The position numbers and the translations under genes were made by a program. Below, one piece after another: positions 18,441-26,148 of a DNA stretch of 26,148 bases. Position 1 is the first letter of the stretch. The number at the start of each line of letters is the position of its first letter. The notes under the pieces are model-generated. The model was not told the DNA's origin. It saw only the letters and a program-made list of their open reading frames with translations, and did not search any database. The stretch is taken from the IMG/VR virus record IMGVR_UViG_3300025108_000331, positions 1 through 26,148 of that record; one strand, written 5' to 3'. Source of the stretch: a virus.

Positions 18441-18467
18441 AATATAATATAATATAATAATTAATAA
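18441..18467 (-). promoter_or_regulatory. A/T tandem-repeat leader before the capsid-adjacent gene
   Basis: Read on the plus strand, three AATAT units and then AATAATTAATAAA follow the reverse-complement start codon. Nearly the same sequence, with two AATAT units and one base change, precedes the scaffold gene at 21199-21219. The shared element directly before two ATGs suggests a translation enhancer or promoter. It contains TATTAT/TATAAT-like hexamers but sits very close to the start codon. Confidence 0.45.
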
Positions 18468-18468
18468 A

Positions 18469-18488
18469 GACCCCGCCGAAGCGGGATC
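18469..18488 (-). terminator. UUCG-tetraloop terminator after the major capsid gene
   Basis: On the minus strand GATCCCGC pairs with GCGGGGTC (one wobble) around a TTCG loop, followed by TTTATT. The C(UUCG)G tetraloop is unusually stable and is common in terminators. On the plus strand the stem is followed by TTTTATTTT, so it could work both ways. It lies 19 bases past the capsid stop codon. Confidence 0.85.
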
Positions 18489-18506
18489 TTTTATTTTAAA
18501 CAGCTA

Positions 18507-19979
18507 TTAAGCTCCTTTGAATAATACAAAGTTGTTAGCAGCTTGAGTCACTAAGCATCTTTCAGATAAGAAGTTAACTCTCATTGTATCTAAATCAGAA
18601 GTATAAGCACCTCCAACAGATCCAGTGATCCAAGTTTTGTATCTTCTATCTTCTGTTTCAGAAGCTCTATATCTTACGTGTAAGAAAGGACGTCTAATGT
18701 TAACACCTAACATTTGATCGTATACTGTAGTAGTTCCAGCTGGTACCATTACACCATCAATCTCGTTAGATAATCCTCTAGTTGAAGCATCATTTAGATA
18801 TTTCCAGTCAGTTTTGTAGAAGTCATAAGAACCTCTTCTAAATCCTGAAAAACCAAAGTTTAATGCCATATCTTCTTCATTGTCAAATAGACCGTAAGAA
18901 GCACCTTGAGCATATCCACCGTTAACAGCAGCAATCATGTCATCAAAGTCAAGAGCAGTAGATCTTGATAAAAATAACATATTCTCTTCAATAGCACCTT
19001 GCTTGTCTAATTGCTGTAGTATAGCGTCAAAATCAGCTAAAGCACCTGATCCACCACCTGTAGCAGTTGAAAATCCAGAGTATATATTACCTCTAGCTTC
19101 TATAGCAGCAAATAGACCTTCAGATCCTTTGATTGCTTGTGAACTTCCAGGAGTAAACTGAGCAGCGCCAGTTGGAAAGTTAGCAGCGTTAGCGTTTTTC
19201 TCAGACTCAACCATACTCATTTCTAAGTAATCATCAAATCTTAGTCTTGTTTCAGACTCAGCTTTTAAATACCACATGTATCCTGAAGTACCTTCTTCTG
19301 TAGCTACTTCTATCCAACCTATTTGAGCAGCGTCAGATCCAGCTATTTCAAAATTATCTTTTAAAATAATTGGGCTGTTATCATAAGTTGTAGGTACAGG
19401 AGTAAGAGCTTGCTTCATTCCATCACTTCCTTTTGGAAATTCAGAACCATATACAAACAAGTTACAAGCTTCTGATCCTAATAATCCTGCAGCTAAAGCA
19501 GAACCTTCGTAAGCATGACACTCTAAAGTATAACCATCAGTAGTAGAGTTAGCAGTGTTGCTAAGTACTAAAGCTTTTAAAGTTACTAAACCAGTAGCGT
19601 TATCAGCAATTAAAAGTGTATTACCAACTCTAATACCAGACGTAGCTGGATTACCAGTACTAGTAATAACAACTCTAAACTTAGGAAAAGTACCTACTTG
19701 TGATACAGTTACTTTATCATAAGCAATATGTAATCTATTTTGTTCAGTCCAAATTACTTGGTCTGATGTCATTGGCATTTCAGCGCCAACCATTCTCAAG
19801 AAACCACCTAAAGTTCGGTTTCCGTATCTTTCCACCTCTTGCTCATAAAGCTCAGGCAGGTATTGTTGTGTCCAAGTCGAAAAACTAGAGTCATGAAAAT
19901 CAATATAATTATCTTGAACTACTTGCTTTTTCGGCATTGGCTTAAGTGAAGCGGGGAAAGCCCCTCCAGATAAACTCAT
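18507..19979 (-). CDS. Major capsid protein, 490 aa
   Basis: This is the likely HK97-fold shell protein. It directly follows the scaffold-like gene (seven-base gap) and ends at a strong terminator. After a Pro/Lys-rich N-terminus, residues 43-60 read ELYEQEVERYGNRTLGGF, a helical N-terminal signature I associate with capsid proteins of crAss-like and marine Bacteroidota phages. The body is Gly/Ala/Ser-rich with alternating strands and long loops (for example IEVATEEGTSGYMWYLKAES). A C-terminal part contains VNIRRPFLHVRYRASETEDR and a final NFVLFKGA. Length 490 is normal for this class. No cleavage site or prohead protease is visible next to it. ATG at 19979 has a purely A/T leader. The call rests on gene order, size, composition and remembered resemblance. 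Confidence 0.8.
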   Translation of the reverse strand: MSLSGGAFPASLKPMPKKQVVQDNYIDFHDSSFSTWTQQYLPELYEQEVERYGNRTLGGFLRMVGAEMPMTSDQVIWTEQNRLHIAYDKVTVSQVGTFPKFRVVITSTGNPATSGIRVGNTLLIADNATGLVTLKALVLSNTANSTTDGYTLECHAYEGSALAAGLLGSEACNLFVYGSEFPKGSDGMKQALTPVPTTYDNSPIILKDNFEIAGSDAAQIGWIEVATEEGTSGYMWYLKAESETRLRFDDYLEMSMVESEKNANAANFPTGAAQFTPGSSQAIKGSEGLFAAIEARGNIYSGFSTATGGGSGALADFDAILQQLDKQGAIEENMLFLSRSTALDFDDMIAAVNGGYAQGASYGLFDNEEDMALNFGFSGFRRGSYDFYKTDWKYLNDASTRGLSNEIDGVMVPAGTTTVYDQMLGVNIRRPFLHVRYRASETEDRRYKTWITGSVGGAYTSDLDTMRVNFLSERCLVTQAANNFVLFKGA

Positions 19980-19986
19980 TTTATTT

Positions 19987-21198
19987 TTATTTATTTATTT
20001 TTATTTTTCGTTGTATTTTTAACTTAGAACTATCAACGCCAGATACAGCTTTTACTTTAAATCCTCCAAGCATTATATCTCTTCCAGCAGGTGTCTGTGA
20101 AGTTAAATTAATGTTTTTGGATTTTGCATTTATATCCCTAACAGCATCGGCCTTTCCTTGCTCGTAGAAATGATTAGCAATAGTATCAGCATTTTCTGCC
20201 GCATAAATAGCTTTATGATAACCAACATGATCTTTTACACTTCCATCTTCGTTTAAGAACTTCTTAACAAAATGAGAGAGGTTCGATTGGCTTTTAGCAA
20301 CTTCTTGAGGATTAGCAACGCCGTATCTAAAACGTTTTTCTCCAACATTAAATTCAAAACCTTTGAAATCATTAGAGAACATTTTATTAGTTCTTTGCTG
20401 AAACTCTTGATGTTGTTTATTAGCTATGTCTTGCTCTTTGTTATATCTATTGAAAAAGTCCATTGCTTTCTGTTGCTCTTGAGTTACGCCGGGTCTCAAC
20501 TTGATTTCGTCGTAGTATTTACTCTTTGTTTGCTCCAGAAAATTACGAGCTTTAGCAATTTCTTCTTTATAAGCGAGTTTCTTTTTCTTTATGCCTCGCT
20601 CATCATCCACATCTTCATCCCAAGAAAAGTTATCTTCTAATATAAAATCAACTTCTTCTCTGTCTAAATGTGGTTTAGTTTGTTTATAATATTCTCTTAG
20701 TAAAACGTCTTCATTTACATTAGAATAATCTGCATTAAGTCTAACGTAGTCCTCTACTGTTCCACCTGTTTCTTCCATAAAAGAAACTAGTTTTTCGATG
20801 TTTTCAGGTAATGGCTTACCTGTTACTTTCTCATCTCTTACTGCTTCTTTAAGTTCTTGTGTTACTTCTTTAGTCTCTTCTTTTACTTCTTCTTCAGTTA
20901 TTTCAGATATAGGAATTACTACTTCTTGTTTAACTTCTTCGGTAGGCTTTTCTTCTTCGTGTGTTTCTCCCACTTCTTGCAATCCCACGACTTGTTCTTC
21001 CTTCTTCTCATCAGACTGTAACACAACTTTCGTTGTTTCTGGCTCTTGAACGGCATCTTCTTCTTTTTTAGTTAAGTCTAGTTTTACTACTTCAGGCGTT
21101 TTTTCACCTATTTTTCTAGGTCTACCTGGTTTCTTTTTTACTTTTAAACCTTCCTTTTTTTCGTCTACAGGTAGGTCTACTTTATCTTTTTTTGACAT
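19987..21198 (-). CDS. Scaffold-like capsid assembly protein with AT-hook, 403 aa
   Basis: It sits between portal and capsid genes, where scaffolding proteins are found. Residues 22-31 (KKPGRPRKIG) form a classical AT-hook core (PGRPRK). Residues about 35-130 are extremely Glu/Lys/Val-rich and low complexity, likely disordered. From 135 on the protein is charged and helical (NIEKLVSFMEETGGTVEDYV, later AKARNFLEQTKSKYYDEIK and QEQQKAMDFFNRYNKEQD). The C-terminus is basic (SSKLKIQRKIKINK), as in scaffolds that contact the capsid shell. There is no serine-protease motif. An alternative is a protein that stays in the head and binds DNA, as the AT-hook would allow. Its leader carries the same A/T repeat element as the gene at 18440. 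Confidence 0.65.
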   Translation of the reverse strand: MSKKDKVDLPVDEKKEGLKVKKKPGRPRKIGEKTPEVVKLDLTKKEEDAVQEPETTKVVLQSDEKKEEQVVGLQEVGETHEEEKPTEEVKQEVVIPISEITEEEVKEETKEVTQELKEAVRDEKVTGKPLPENIEKLVSFMEETGGTVEDYVRLNADYSNVNEDVLLREYYKQTKPHLDREEVDFILEDNFSWDEDVDDERGIKKKKLAYKEEIAKARNFLEQTKSKYYDEIKLRPGVTQEQQKAMDFFNRYNKEQDIANKQHQEFQQRTNKMFSNDFKGFEFNVGEKRFRYGVANPQEVAKSQSNLSHFVKKFLNEDGSVKDHVGYHKAIYAAENADTIANHFYEQGKADAVRDINAKSKNINLTSQTPAGRDIMLGGFKVKAVSGVDSSKLKIQRKIKINK

Positions 21199-21219
21199 AA
21201 TATAATATAATAGTTAATA
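21199..21219 (-). promoter_or_regulatory. A/T repeat leader before the scaffold gene
   Basis: On the plus strand two AATAT units and AATAGTTAATAAA follow the reverse-complement ATG at 21196-21198. The element matches the leader at 18441-18467 except for one missing AATAT unit and one A-to-G change. It lies in the 25-base gap between portal stop and scaffold start, so it may serve as a translation signal or promoter. Confidence 0.4.
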
Positions 21220-21223
21220 AAAA

Positions 21224-23635
21224 TTATTGTGGAGCAAATTGCTCTAATCCAAATCCGCCAAGGTTGTCATTACCCGCTGATTCAAAGTTCTTTGGTAATA
21301 AATCATTTTTCTTTTGATCTATCATTTGGCTTTGCTGAGTACCTATAATTTTAGCTCTTTTATCTTTACGATCTTCAATAAAAGTTTCTTTTTGTCTTTC
21401 AGCTTCACCTTTAGCTTGAGTTAACTGTATATTAAAATCAAATTCAATTTGCATTAATTGTCTTTTAATTTCAGCTTCTCTTTCCATACGTTGTATTTCA
21501 AACTGAGATTTACCTTGCTCAATTTGTAAAGTAGTTTGTGCTAATGCTTCTTGTTTTTGCACTTCTGCCATAGCAGTTCTTTCTGCTGTTTCTGCTTGAG
21601 CTTGGCCTTGAGCAGCTATATTAGCTTGTTGTGCTTCTTGATCTTGTTGTTGTTTTTGTTTTCTTCTTTGCTTTAGTAATTGATTAGCAAGTTTTAAATT
21701 GTTAACTTGCCTAATATCAATAGCGTCTTCTAAAAATATTTGACCACTCTGTAAAGCTACTTGAATATTTTGCTCTAGTTGAGCTTTTTCTTCTTCATCG
21801 GGCACTAACTCTAAAAATACTCCAAAATCATAGAGATGTAAGCTAAATATATCCTCAAGTGTTCCCACGTTGTAAGCACTAATGCTAGATCTTAAAGCTT
21901 CTCTAGTTAGATCAAACTCTAGACAATCAGCTACTCTTAATGCTATATTTTCACATGTTCTTAAAGTTAAGAACAAACTAGCTTGTACTATATGTCTTGT
22001 AGCGGTGTTAGAATTAGCTATGGCTAATTTTTGCAAACCTACTAATGAGTCACTAGATGGAGTACTTCCATCTCTAGCTTCATTAAGCCCGGTCACATCT
22101 CTAATCATTTTTAAATAATACTCATAAGTCTGTATAAGACCTTGAATTTTACCCATACCATTTGAAGTAGAAAGCTCTTGTATTGGAACTTTACCTGGAT
22201 TAGCACCTCCGTCTTGAGTCATAGATCTACCTATAATACTACCAGTTTGGAAGTACATATTTAAGGCTTCTTGAGGATTATAGTTAGTTCCATTTCCAAG
22301 ATCTACTTCTGCTAAACCATCTGCATCTAAGAAAACACCATCAGGTACTATTCTAGACATTACCTGCTGTAACTTTAAATGCGTAAGCTGTATCATATCA
22401 GCAAATCCAGTTACTCTACTTACTAAACTTTCAATACGACCTTTGTACATGCGTGGTGCGCATATATTATAGTTCATATTTACTTTAACTAAATTAGATG
22501 TTGGCCTTGTCATATTTTCAGCCACTTTCCACTCTAGTAAAGTTTCATGTCCTAATATTTTAGCTCCTGAGTATAATACTTCTATAGCTCTTGATACTCT
22601 ATCAAACTTATCATTAGCTGGAGGATTAAACGTGTCTGGCTTTTCTAAAGCTTTTTCAAGTCCTGTAGCTGTTTGTTTTATTTTGAAAACTTGATCACTA
22701 TAAGTTTTATATTCAAAGTAAAGAACATAAACGCTGTTATTATCATCTCTACCTTGCCAATCAAACATGTAGTTGCTATTTCCTGGGTACTTTTGAATAC
22801 GCTCTAGCTCTTCTGGTGTTAAGTTTGGAAATTGTCTTTTTAAGTCTGCTAAGCTAATTCTTTTTACTTCACCTACGTACCATATATCTTCAAAGTTAGG
22901 ATCCTCGGTATAAGAATATACTAATCTAGCTGGATCAACATAATCAACTGTTATGCCTTCTGCCTTGTTAAAGCTAGTTTTAGTAGCAGCAATACCCAAT
23001 ACTACTAGATCTTGATTTATTCTTCTTCTAGTTAACTCGTATCTATTTCTGTCTAATGTGTTATTTATTAATTCTTCTTCAGCTATTTCTACAGACTGCT
23101 TGTAATCTAATTGCATGTGAAGCTCTAGTTCCTCTTGATTTTGAGGCATGTCTTTTGGATTCTCAGTAGAATATAAATTTAAACCCAAAGTTTCTTGTAC
23201 ATTATTTAAGTATTCTTGAGTTTCAATATCTCTTAATATTCTATTAGCATATTCTGTTCTAGATTTTAAAGACTGAGGATCTTGTGCATAAGCTTTTATT
23301 TCATAAAGCTTTTCAGACATTCCATTAACAACAATATCTACGAACTTAGGTATAACAGGAACTGGTTTCCAGTCTAAATTAAGATAAGATAAATCACCAT
23401 TAATAGCTAGTTCGTCTTTATATTTTTGAACTGCTTGTTCGCCTCTAGCATATAGCCTTAAGTTTCTAAAATTATTAAAGTTAGTAGAGTATCTATTACC
23501 CATACCAGTTCTGGTTCCGCTAAACCACTCTCCCTCTATGGCTTTGCCAACCTGCATACCATAATCATAGCTTGACTTTACTTCATCAGGAACAACTTGA
23601 TCTGGAAAAATACTATTACTATCAGTTACAACCAT
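21224..23635 (-). CDS. Portal protein with long Gln-rich coiled-coil extension, 803 aa
   Basis: This is the likely dodecameric DNA channel at the capsid vertex. It follows the terminase large subunit with no gap (stop 23636-23638, ATG at 23635) and precedes the scaffold-like gene, the standard order. The core (about residues 35-640) is mixed alpha/beta and contains the segment GITVDYVDPARLVYSYTEDP near 230 and long helices (THLKLQQVMSRIV; EYYLKMIRDVTGLNEARDGS). From about 645 the sequence becomes a Gln/Glu/Lys/Arg-rich coiled coil (KQRRKQKQQQ and QRMEREAEIKRQLMQIEFDF), followed by a glycine-rich end (LGGFGLEQFAPQ). The long helical tail would form an extended portal barrel inside the head, as in P22. 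About 800 residues is larger than a typical portal but fits the crAss-like type. Confidence 0.75.
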   Translation of the reverse strand: MVVTDSNSIFPDQVVPDEVKSSYDYGMQVGKAIEGEWFSGTRTGMGNRYSTNFNNFRNLRLYARGEQAVQKYKDELAINGDLSYLNLDWKPVPVIPKFVDIVVNGMSEKLYEIKAYAQDPQSLKSRTEYANRILRDIETQEYLNNVQETLGLNLYSTENPKDMPQNQEELELHMQLDYKQSVEIAEEELINNTLDRNRYELTRRRINQDLVVLGIAATKTSFNKAEGITVDYVDPARLVYSYTEDPNFEDIWYVGEVKRISLADLKRQFPNLTPEELERIQKYPGNSNYMFDWQGRDDNNSVYVLYFEYKTYSDQVFKIKQTATGLEKALEKPDTFNPPANDKFDRVSRAIEVLYSGAKILGHETLLEWKVAENMTRPTSNLVKVNMNYNICAPRMYKGRIESLVSRVTGFADMIQLTHLKLQQVMSRIVPDGVFLDADGLAEVDLGNGTNYNPQEALNMYFQTGSIIGRSMTQDGGANPGKVPIQELSTSNGMGKIQGLIQTYEYYLKMIRDVTGLNEARDGSTPSSDSLVGLQKLAIANSNTATRHIVQASLFLTLRTCENIALRVADCLEFDLTREALRSSISAYNVGTLEDIFSLHLYDFGVFLELVPDEEEKAQLEQNIQVALQSGQIFLEDAIDIRQVNNLKLANQLLKQRRKQKQQQDQEAQQANIAAQGQAQAETAERTAMAEVQKQEALAQTTLQIEQGKSQFEIQRMEREAEIKRQLMQIEFDFNIQLTQAKGEAERQKETFIEDRKDKRAKIIGTQQSQMIDQKKNDLLPKNFESAGNDNLGGFGLEQFAPQ

Positions 23636-25861
23636 TTATTTAATTATTTGTGAAAAAATTCCTTCGTTATTATATCTTTTAATACCTAAATTAATATTTT
23701 TTTTAGCTCTTTCAGCAACTGGCTTATATAAGTTTTTGTTACAAGCCATAATAGCTAAACCTGAGCTTATTGAAGCATCGTGCTTTGTTCTATTGTTAAT
23801 GTTGAACTTAGCCCAGTCTTCTAATGTTTTTTGAAAATACATATCACCATATCCCTCTTCACTTCTACCAACGTGGTTTTCTATGTAGCTTTCAATAGCA
23901 GCAGCGTGTGCTTGCTTAATGTCTTCACTTGAGTTAGGTATTCCACCTATTTCTTTTTCTGCTGGAGACAACTTATTCCATATCTTATCAGGCCTGTTCA
24001 TACTAAAACCCCTGTAACCTCTACGCTTCAAATAATACAACAATCTTGGCTTGTTGTTTTCTGCTAATATTGGCATGCCGTAAAATACTAATGACATTAA
24101 TATATCTTCAAAAAATATTTCAGCTGTTTGAGGTCTTGATATATATTCTAAAAAGAAATGATTAGGAGGCACATCTTCCATAGAAAACTTTGTTAATCCA
24201 TGTAAAGACCCATTAGAGCCTTTACCATCAACAGTACCGCTAATATCGTAACTGTCACAGCCAAAAGCTCCAACGTGCTCGTTACCAGGACATCTTGTTC
24301 CATTCTTTAATATCACTCTATTTTGAAGATTTTTAGGTGGTATCCAAGAAATTAAAAATCTTCCGTTATTATTTGGTACAAAAATAACTGACGTATCTTT
24401 AATGCCATTTTGCCACTGAAAACTACCTTTTGTTACAGTGGTATTATTATTCATTTCTTCGTTGTAGTCTATTTGCTCGTAAATTTTAGTCAAGTTAAAT
24501 AAACTATCTTTTGTCTCATCTCTAAAAGCATGCTGCTCTGTTCTTGGAAATTGTCTGTAATATTCGTTTAAACTGTCGCTATCTCCTTTTAATCCTTCAA
24601 CTTCGTTTTCCCAGTGCTCGATAACTCCTGTTGTAATTTCATAGCCGTCAACTCCTTTGACTGAAGCTTCGCCTCTAACGAAGACAGGTAATCCATAAGC
24701 GTCGATGAATCCCTCATAGTTCCATTCCATAGGAATGAACAGGCTATAGAGCCCAGAAGCTGTTTGTCCGTTTCTATTTCTTTTAGTAACGTCTGAAGCG
24801 TAGTATAATTTTTTAAAGTTGTCTCCACCTTTATCTAAAGCATTTGAAGTTGAGCCCATCATACATTTACCTACAATTCTAGAACCAAGACGTAGTGTAG
24901 TTTTTGTAACTCTCCAGTTGTTTAATATATTATCAGGTCTTTCCCATTTACCACTTTCATCATGAGCTAGTAGCTTTAGCTTTTCACCATCATAAGAGTT
25001 ATCACCTGTGTTTTTCCAGTCAATAGTTGTATCAAGTCCGTCTAGTTCTCTAAGCTGCTCATTCGATTCAAGCTTTCTTCTAGTAAGCTTGGATGCCGGA
25101 ACCCTATATGCCAGCTCAGTCTTTGGCCTATCCATACCGTCTTGAATTGGCTTGAAGAAAAACGGATAATTAACGGATATTGGGACAACTTTATCTGTAA
25201 ACATTTTTTTGGCATCTGCTCCAGATTTGGAAAGTATTCCAAACCTAGCATCGGAAGATATTGTAGCCTGGTTAACAAGCTCTGCGCTTGACATAAAAGA
25301 GAATCCAGATCGTCTGTTTTTGAGGTAGCACATGCCGTAACATCTTGCATCTGCTTTACATGCTTCCCAAAATATAAAGAAGAGTCTATTTGATTCTCTA
25401 TAATCTGGTGCCCCAACGTCGATTTTTGACCATTGCAAGTACATGTAATGAGTGCCAGTAATGTAAGTATTAATACCATTATTGGAAAACCAATATCCTT
25501 GTTCTCTTCTCGTAAATTCATCATCAATATAATCGTACCATTTTTCTTTAAATTCAGCTGGATATTCTTCCCAGTCAAATCTACTTTTAATTCTTTTTAA
25601 TTCTTTTGGATATTCTTGTTTTTCCCAATATTGCTCCGCTTTTTTTTCACTTCGTTTAAACGGTTCATCTGTTGCTGGTAAAGCAATCCTGAGATTCTGT
25701 ATTTCAATGATTTGTCCAATTTTTCCAGTTTTACTTATTACTACAAAATCATAATCAGAATTATAACCATAATCCCATTTTTTAAATCTATTGTTTTTAG
25801 CTAATATCTTAGGATTTACAACGTCCTTAATTTCTTTCCAAAGAGTTTGTTCGTAACTCAC
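23636..25861 (-). CDS. terL: Terminase large subunit (packaging ATPase-nuclease), 741 aa, GTG start
   Basis: This is the motor that pumps and cuts DNA. A degenerate Walker A-like loop is KNRRSGFS (181-188) after a hydrophobic strand. Walker B is KLLAHDE, with Asp301 and catalytic Glu302 followed by SGKWE. The C-terminal RNase H-like nuclease has a first acidic site in FGCDSYD (Asp536, Asp539), acidic residues in the IFFEDILMSL segment, and Asp695 in KHDASISSGLA. An N-terminal region of about 150 residues precedes the ATPase. The start is GTG, overlapping the small-subunit stop as GTGA. Length and motif style fit the crAss-like terminase group. The lack of a canonical GKS/T in Walker A is noted, and nuclease residues are assigned by position. 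Confidence 0.85.
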   Translation of the reverse strand: MSYEQTLWKEIKDVVNPKILAKNNRFKKWDYGYNSDYDFVVISKTGKIGQIIEIQNLRIALPATDEPFKRSEKKAEQYWEKQEYPKELKRIKSRFDWEEYPAEFKEKWYDYIDDEFTRREQGYWFSNNGINTYITGTHYMYLQWSKIDVGAPDYRESNRLFFIFWEACKADARCYGMCYLKNRRSGFSFMSSAELVNQATISSDARFGILSKSGADAKKMFTDKVVPISVNYPFFFKPIQDGMDRPKTELAYRVPASKLTRRKLESNEQLRELDGLDTTIDWKNTGDNSYDGEKLKLLAHDESGKWERPDNILNNWRVTKTTLRLGSRIVGKCMMGSTSNALDKGGDNFKKLYYASDVTKRNRNGQTASGLYSLFIPMEWNYEGFIDAYGLPVFVRGEASVKGVDGYEITTGVIEHWENEVEGLKGDSDSLNEYYRQFPRTEQHAFRDETKDSLFNLTKIYEQIDYNEEMNNNTTVTKGSFQWQNGIKDTSVIFVPNNNGRFLISWIPPKNLQNRVILKNGTRCPGNEHVGAFGCDSYDISGTVDGKGSNGSLHGLTKFSMEDVPPNHFFLEYISRPQTAEIFFEDILMSLVFYGMPILAENNKPRLLYYLKRRGYRGFSMNRPDKIWNKLSPAEKEIGGIPNSSEDIKQAHAAAIESYIENHVGRSEEGYGDMYFQKTLEDWAKFNINNRTKHDASISSGLAIMACNKNLYKPVAERAKKNINLGIKRYNNEGIFSQIIK

Positions 25862-26133
25862 TTACTTCTCCCTTCTGCAAAACCTTTAAAAGTTTTTTGT
25901 TCCTTTACTTCTTTAGGTTTTTCATTTAACATATCTTCCTCTTGTTGAATACGATTAAGTATTTCAAAAGCATCAAATATAGCTAGCTTCTTAGTTGCGG
26001 CAGCATTCTTCAATCTGTCAGCGCTTACATCATCGTCTGAGTCAACAATCTTTTCTTTTGCTACCTTAATAAGTTCCTCAACTGCTTTTTGCCCAGCTTG
26101 GATTATTTTCTTCTTCGTTTCCTTGGTATTCAT
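25858..26133 (-). CDS. Putative terminase small subunit, 91 aa
   Basis: A short, charged helical protein directly upstream of the terminase large gene and overlapping it by GTGA, the usual place of the DNA-recognition subunit. It has helices at about residues 5-28 (KKKIIQAGQKAVEELIKVAK), then an acidic turn DSDDD (31-35), then ADRLKNAAATKKLAIFDAFE (38-57) and a Glu-rich third helix. The tail is Lys/Glu-rich and ends GFAEGRSK. I recall similar small proteins before the terminase of marine and crAss-like phages. There is no obvious helix-turn-helix, so the role rests mainly on position. ATG at 26133 has a short AT-rich leader. Fifteen bases remain to the window edge. Confidence 0.6.
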   Translation of the reverse strand: MNTKETKKKIIQAGQKAVEELIKVAKEKIVDSDDDVSADRLKNAAATKKLAIFDAFEILNRIQQEEDMLNEKPKEVKEQKTFKGFAEGRSK

Positions 26134-26148
26134 GAGTTAAAGCTATAT

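Noticed and set aside
20272-20640. A 122-codon plus-strand frame rich in Phe, Leu and Ser opposite the scaffold gene.
   Set aside because: It is the complement of Lys/Glu-rich codons. Hydrophobic antisense frames are expected there and it has no upstream signal.
20798-21049. An 83-codon Ser/Thr/Cys-rich plus-strand frame opposite the scaffold's acidic region.
   Set aside because: Low-complexity antisense of a Glu/Val/Thr-rich coding region; not a plausible protein.
24589-24828. A 79-codon minus-strand open frame inside the terminase gene.
   Set aside because: Same reason: an overlapping frame in a well-supported gene, with no start context or motif.
25042-25578. A 178-codon open frame on the minus strand inside the terminase large gene.
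   Set aside because: It is out of frame with a gene that has convincing ATPase and nuclease motifs; its product has no domain pattern and mixes unrelated composition. It is treated as a by-product of codon use.
1-26148. Search by eye for tRNA genes, CRISPR arrays, insertion sequences, integrase or attachment sites and defence or anti-defence cassettes.
   Set aside because: Coding density on the minus strand leaves almost no free space and no cloverleaf, spaced repeat array, inverted-repeat-bounded transposase or recombinase motif was seen. A dedicated scan could still find a cryptic site.

Overview
The window looks like the virion-structure and packaging half of an AT-rich tailed phage with a short (podovirus-like) tail. 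The host is probably a marine member of the Bacteroidota. Three things suggest this: almost no gene start has a Shine-Dalgarno sequence, and most have A/T-rich leaders (a Bacteroidota habit); the genes are packed head to tail with gaps of 0 to 25 bases or overlaps; and the terminase, portal, capsid and tail proteins read like families I associate with crAss-like phages (Crassvirales) and related uncultured marine phages. The taxonomic placement is inference from remembered family resemblance and needs a terminase or portal tree.

Layout, read in the direction of transcription on the minus strand from the right edge: putative terminase small subunit (26133-25858), terminase large subunit (25861-23636), portal with a long Gln-rich coiled-coil tail (23635-21224), scaffold-like protein with an AT-hook (21198-19987), major capsid protein (19979-18507), UUCG-loop terminator, capsid-adjacent protein (18440-17640), second terminator, two connector or ring-type tail proteins (17584-16850 and 16846-15659), two large tail proteins that together look like one beta-propeller-type assembly (15657-12172 and 12172-10376), a small GNAT-like protein (10369-9968), and three putative internal or ejected virion proteins (9966-9277, 9266-7608 and 7604-384). 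The last is a 2406-residue polyvalent protein with a zinc-metallopeptidase motif, a HAD-type phosphatase domain and a very basic C-terminal tail.

The left 300 bases carry genes on the plus strand that converge on the structural operon. These are the 3' end of a membrane-protein gene, a 51-codon two-membrane-segment gene overlapping it by ATGA, and a possible 13-codon peptide gene with two CxxC motifs. A bidirectional hairpin terminator separates the two transcription units, followed by a second hairpin oriented for the plus strand.

Working together, the right half builds and fills the head (terminase, portal, scaffold, capsid). The middle makes the neck and tail. The left third makes proteins probably packed in the head and injected with the DNA. 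The two mid-operon terminators, and near-identical A/T leaders before the scaffold and capsid-adjacent genes, suggest that expression within this cluster is tuned separately. I see no tRNA, CRISPR array, insertion sequence, integrase, attachment site or defence gene cassette.
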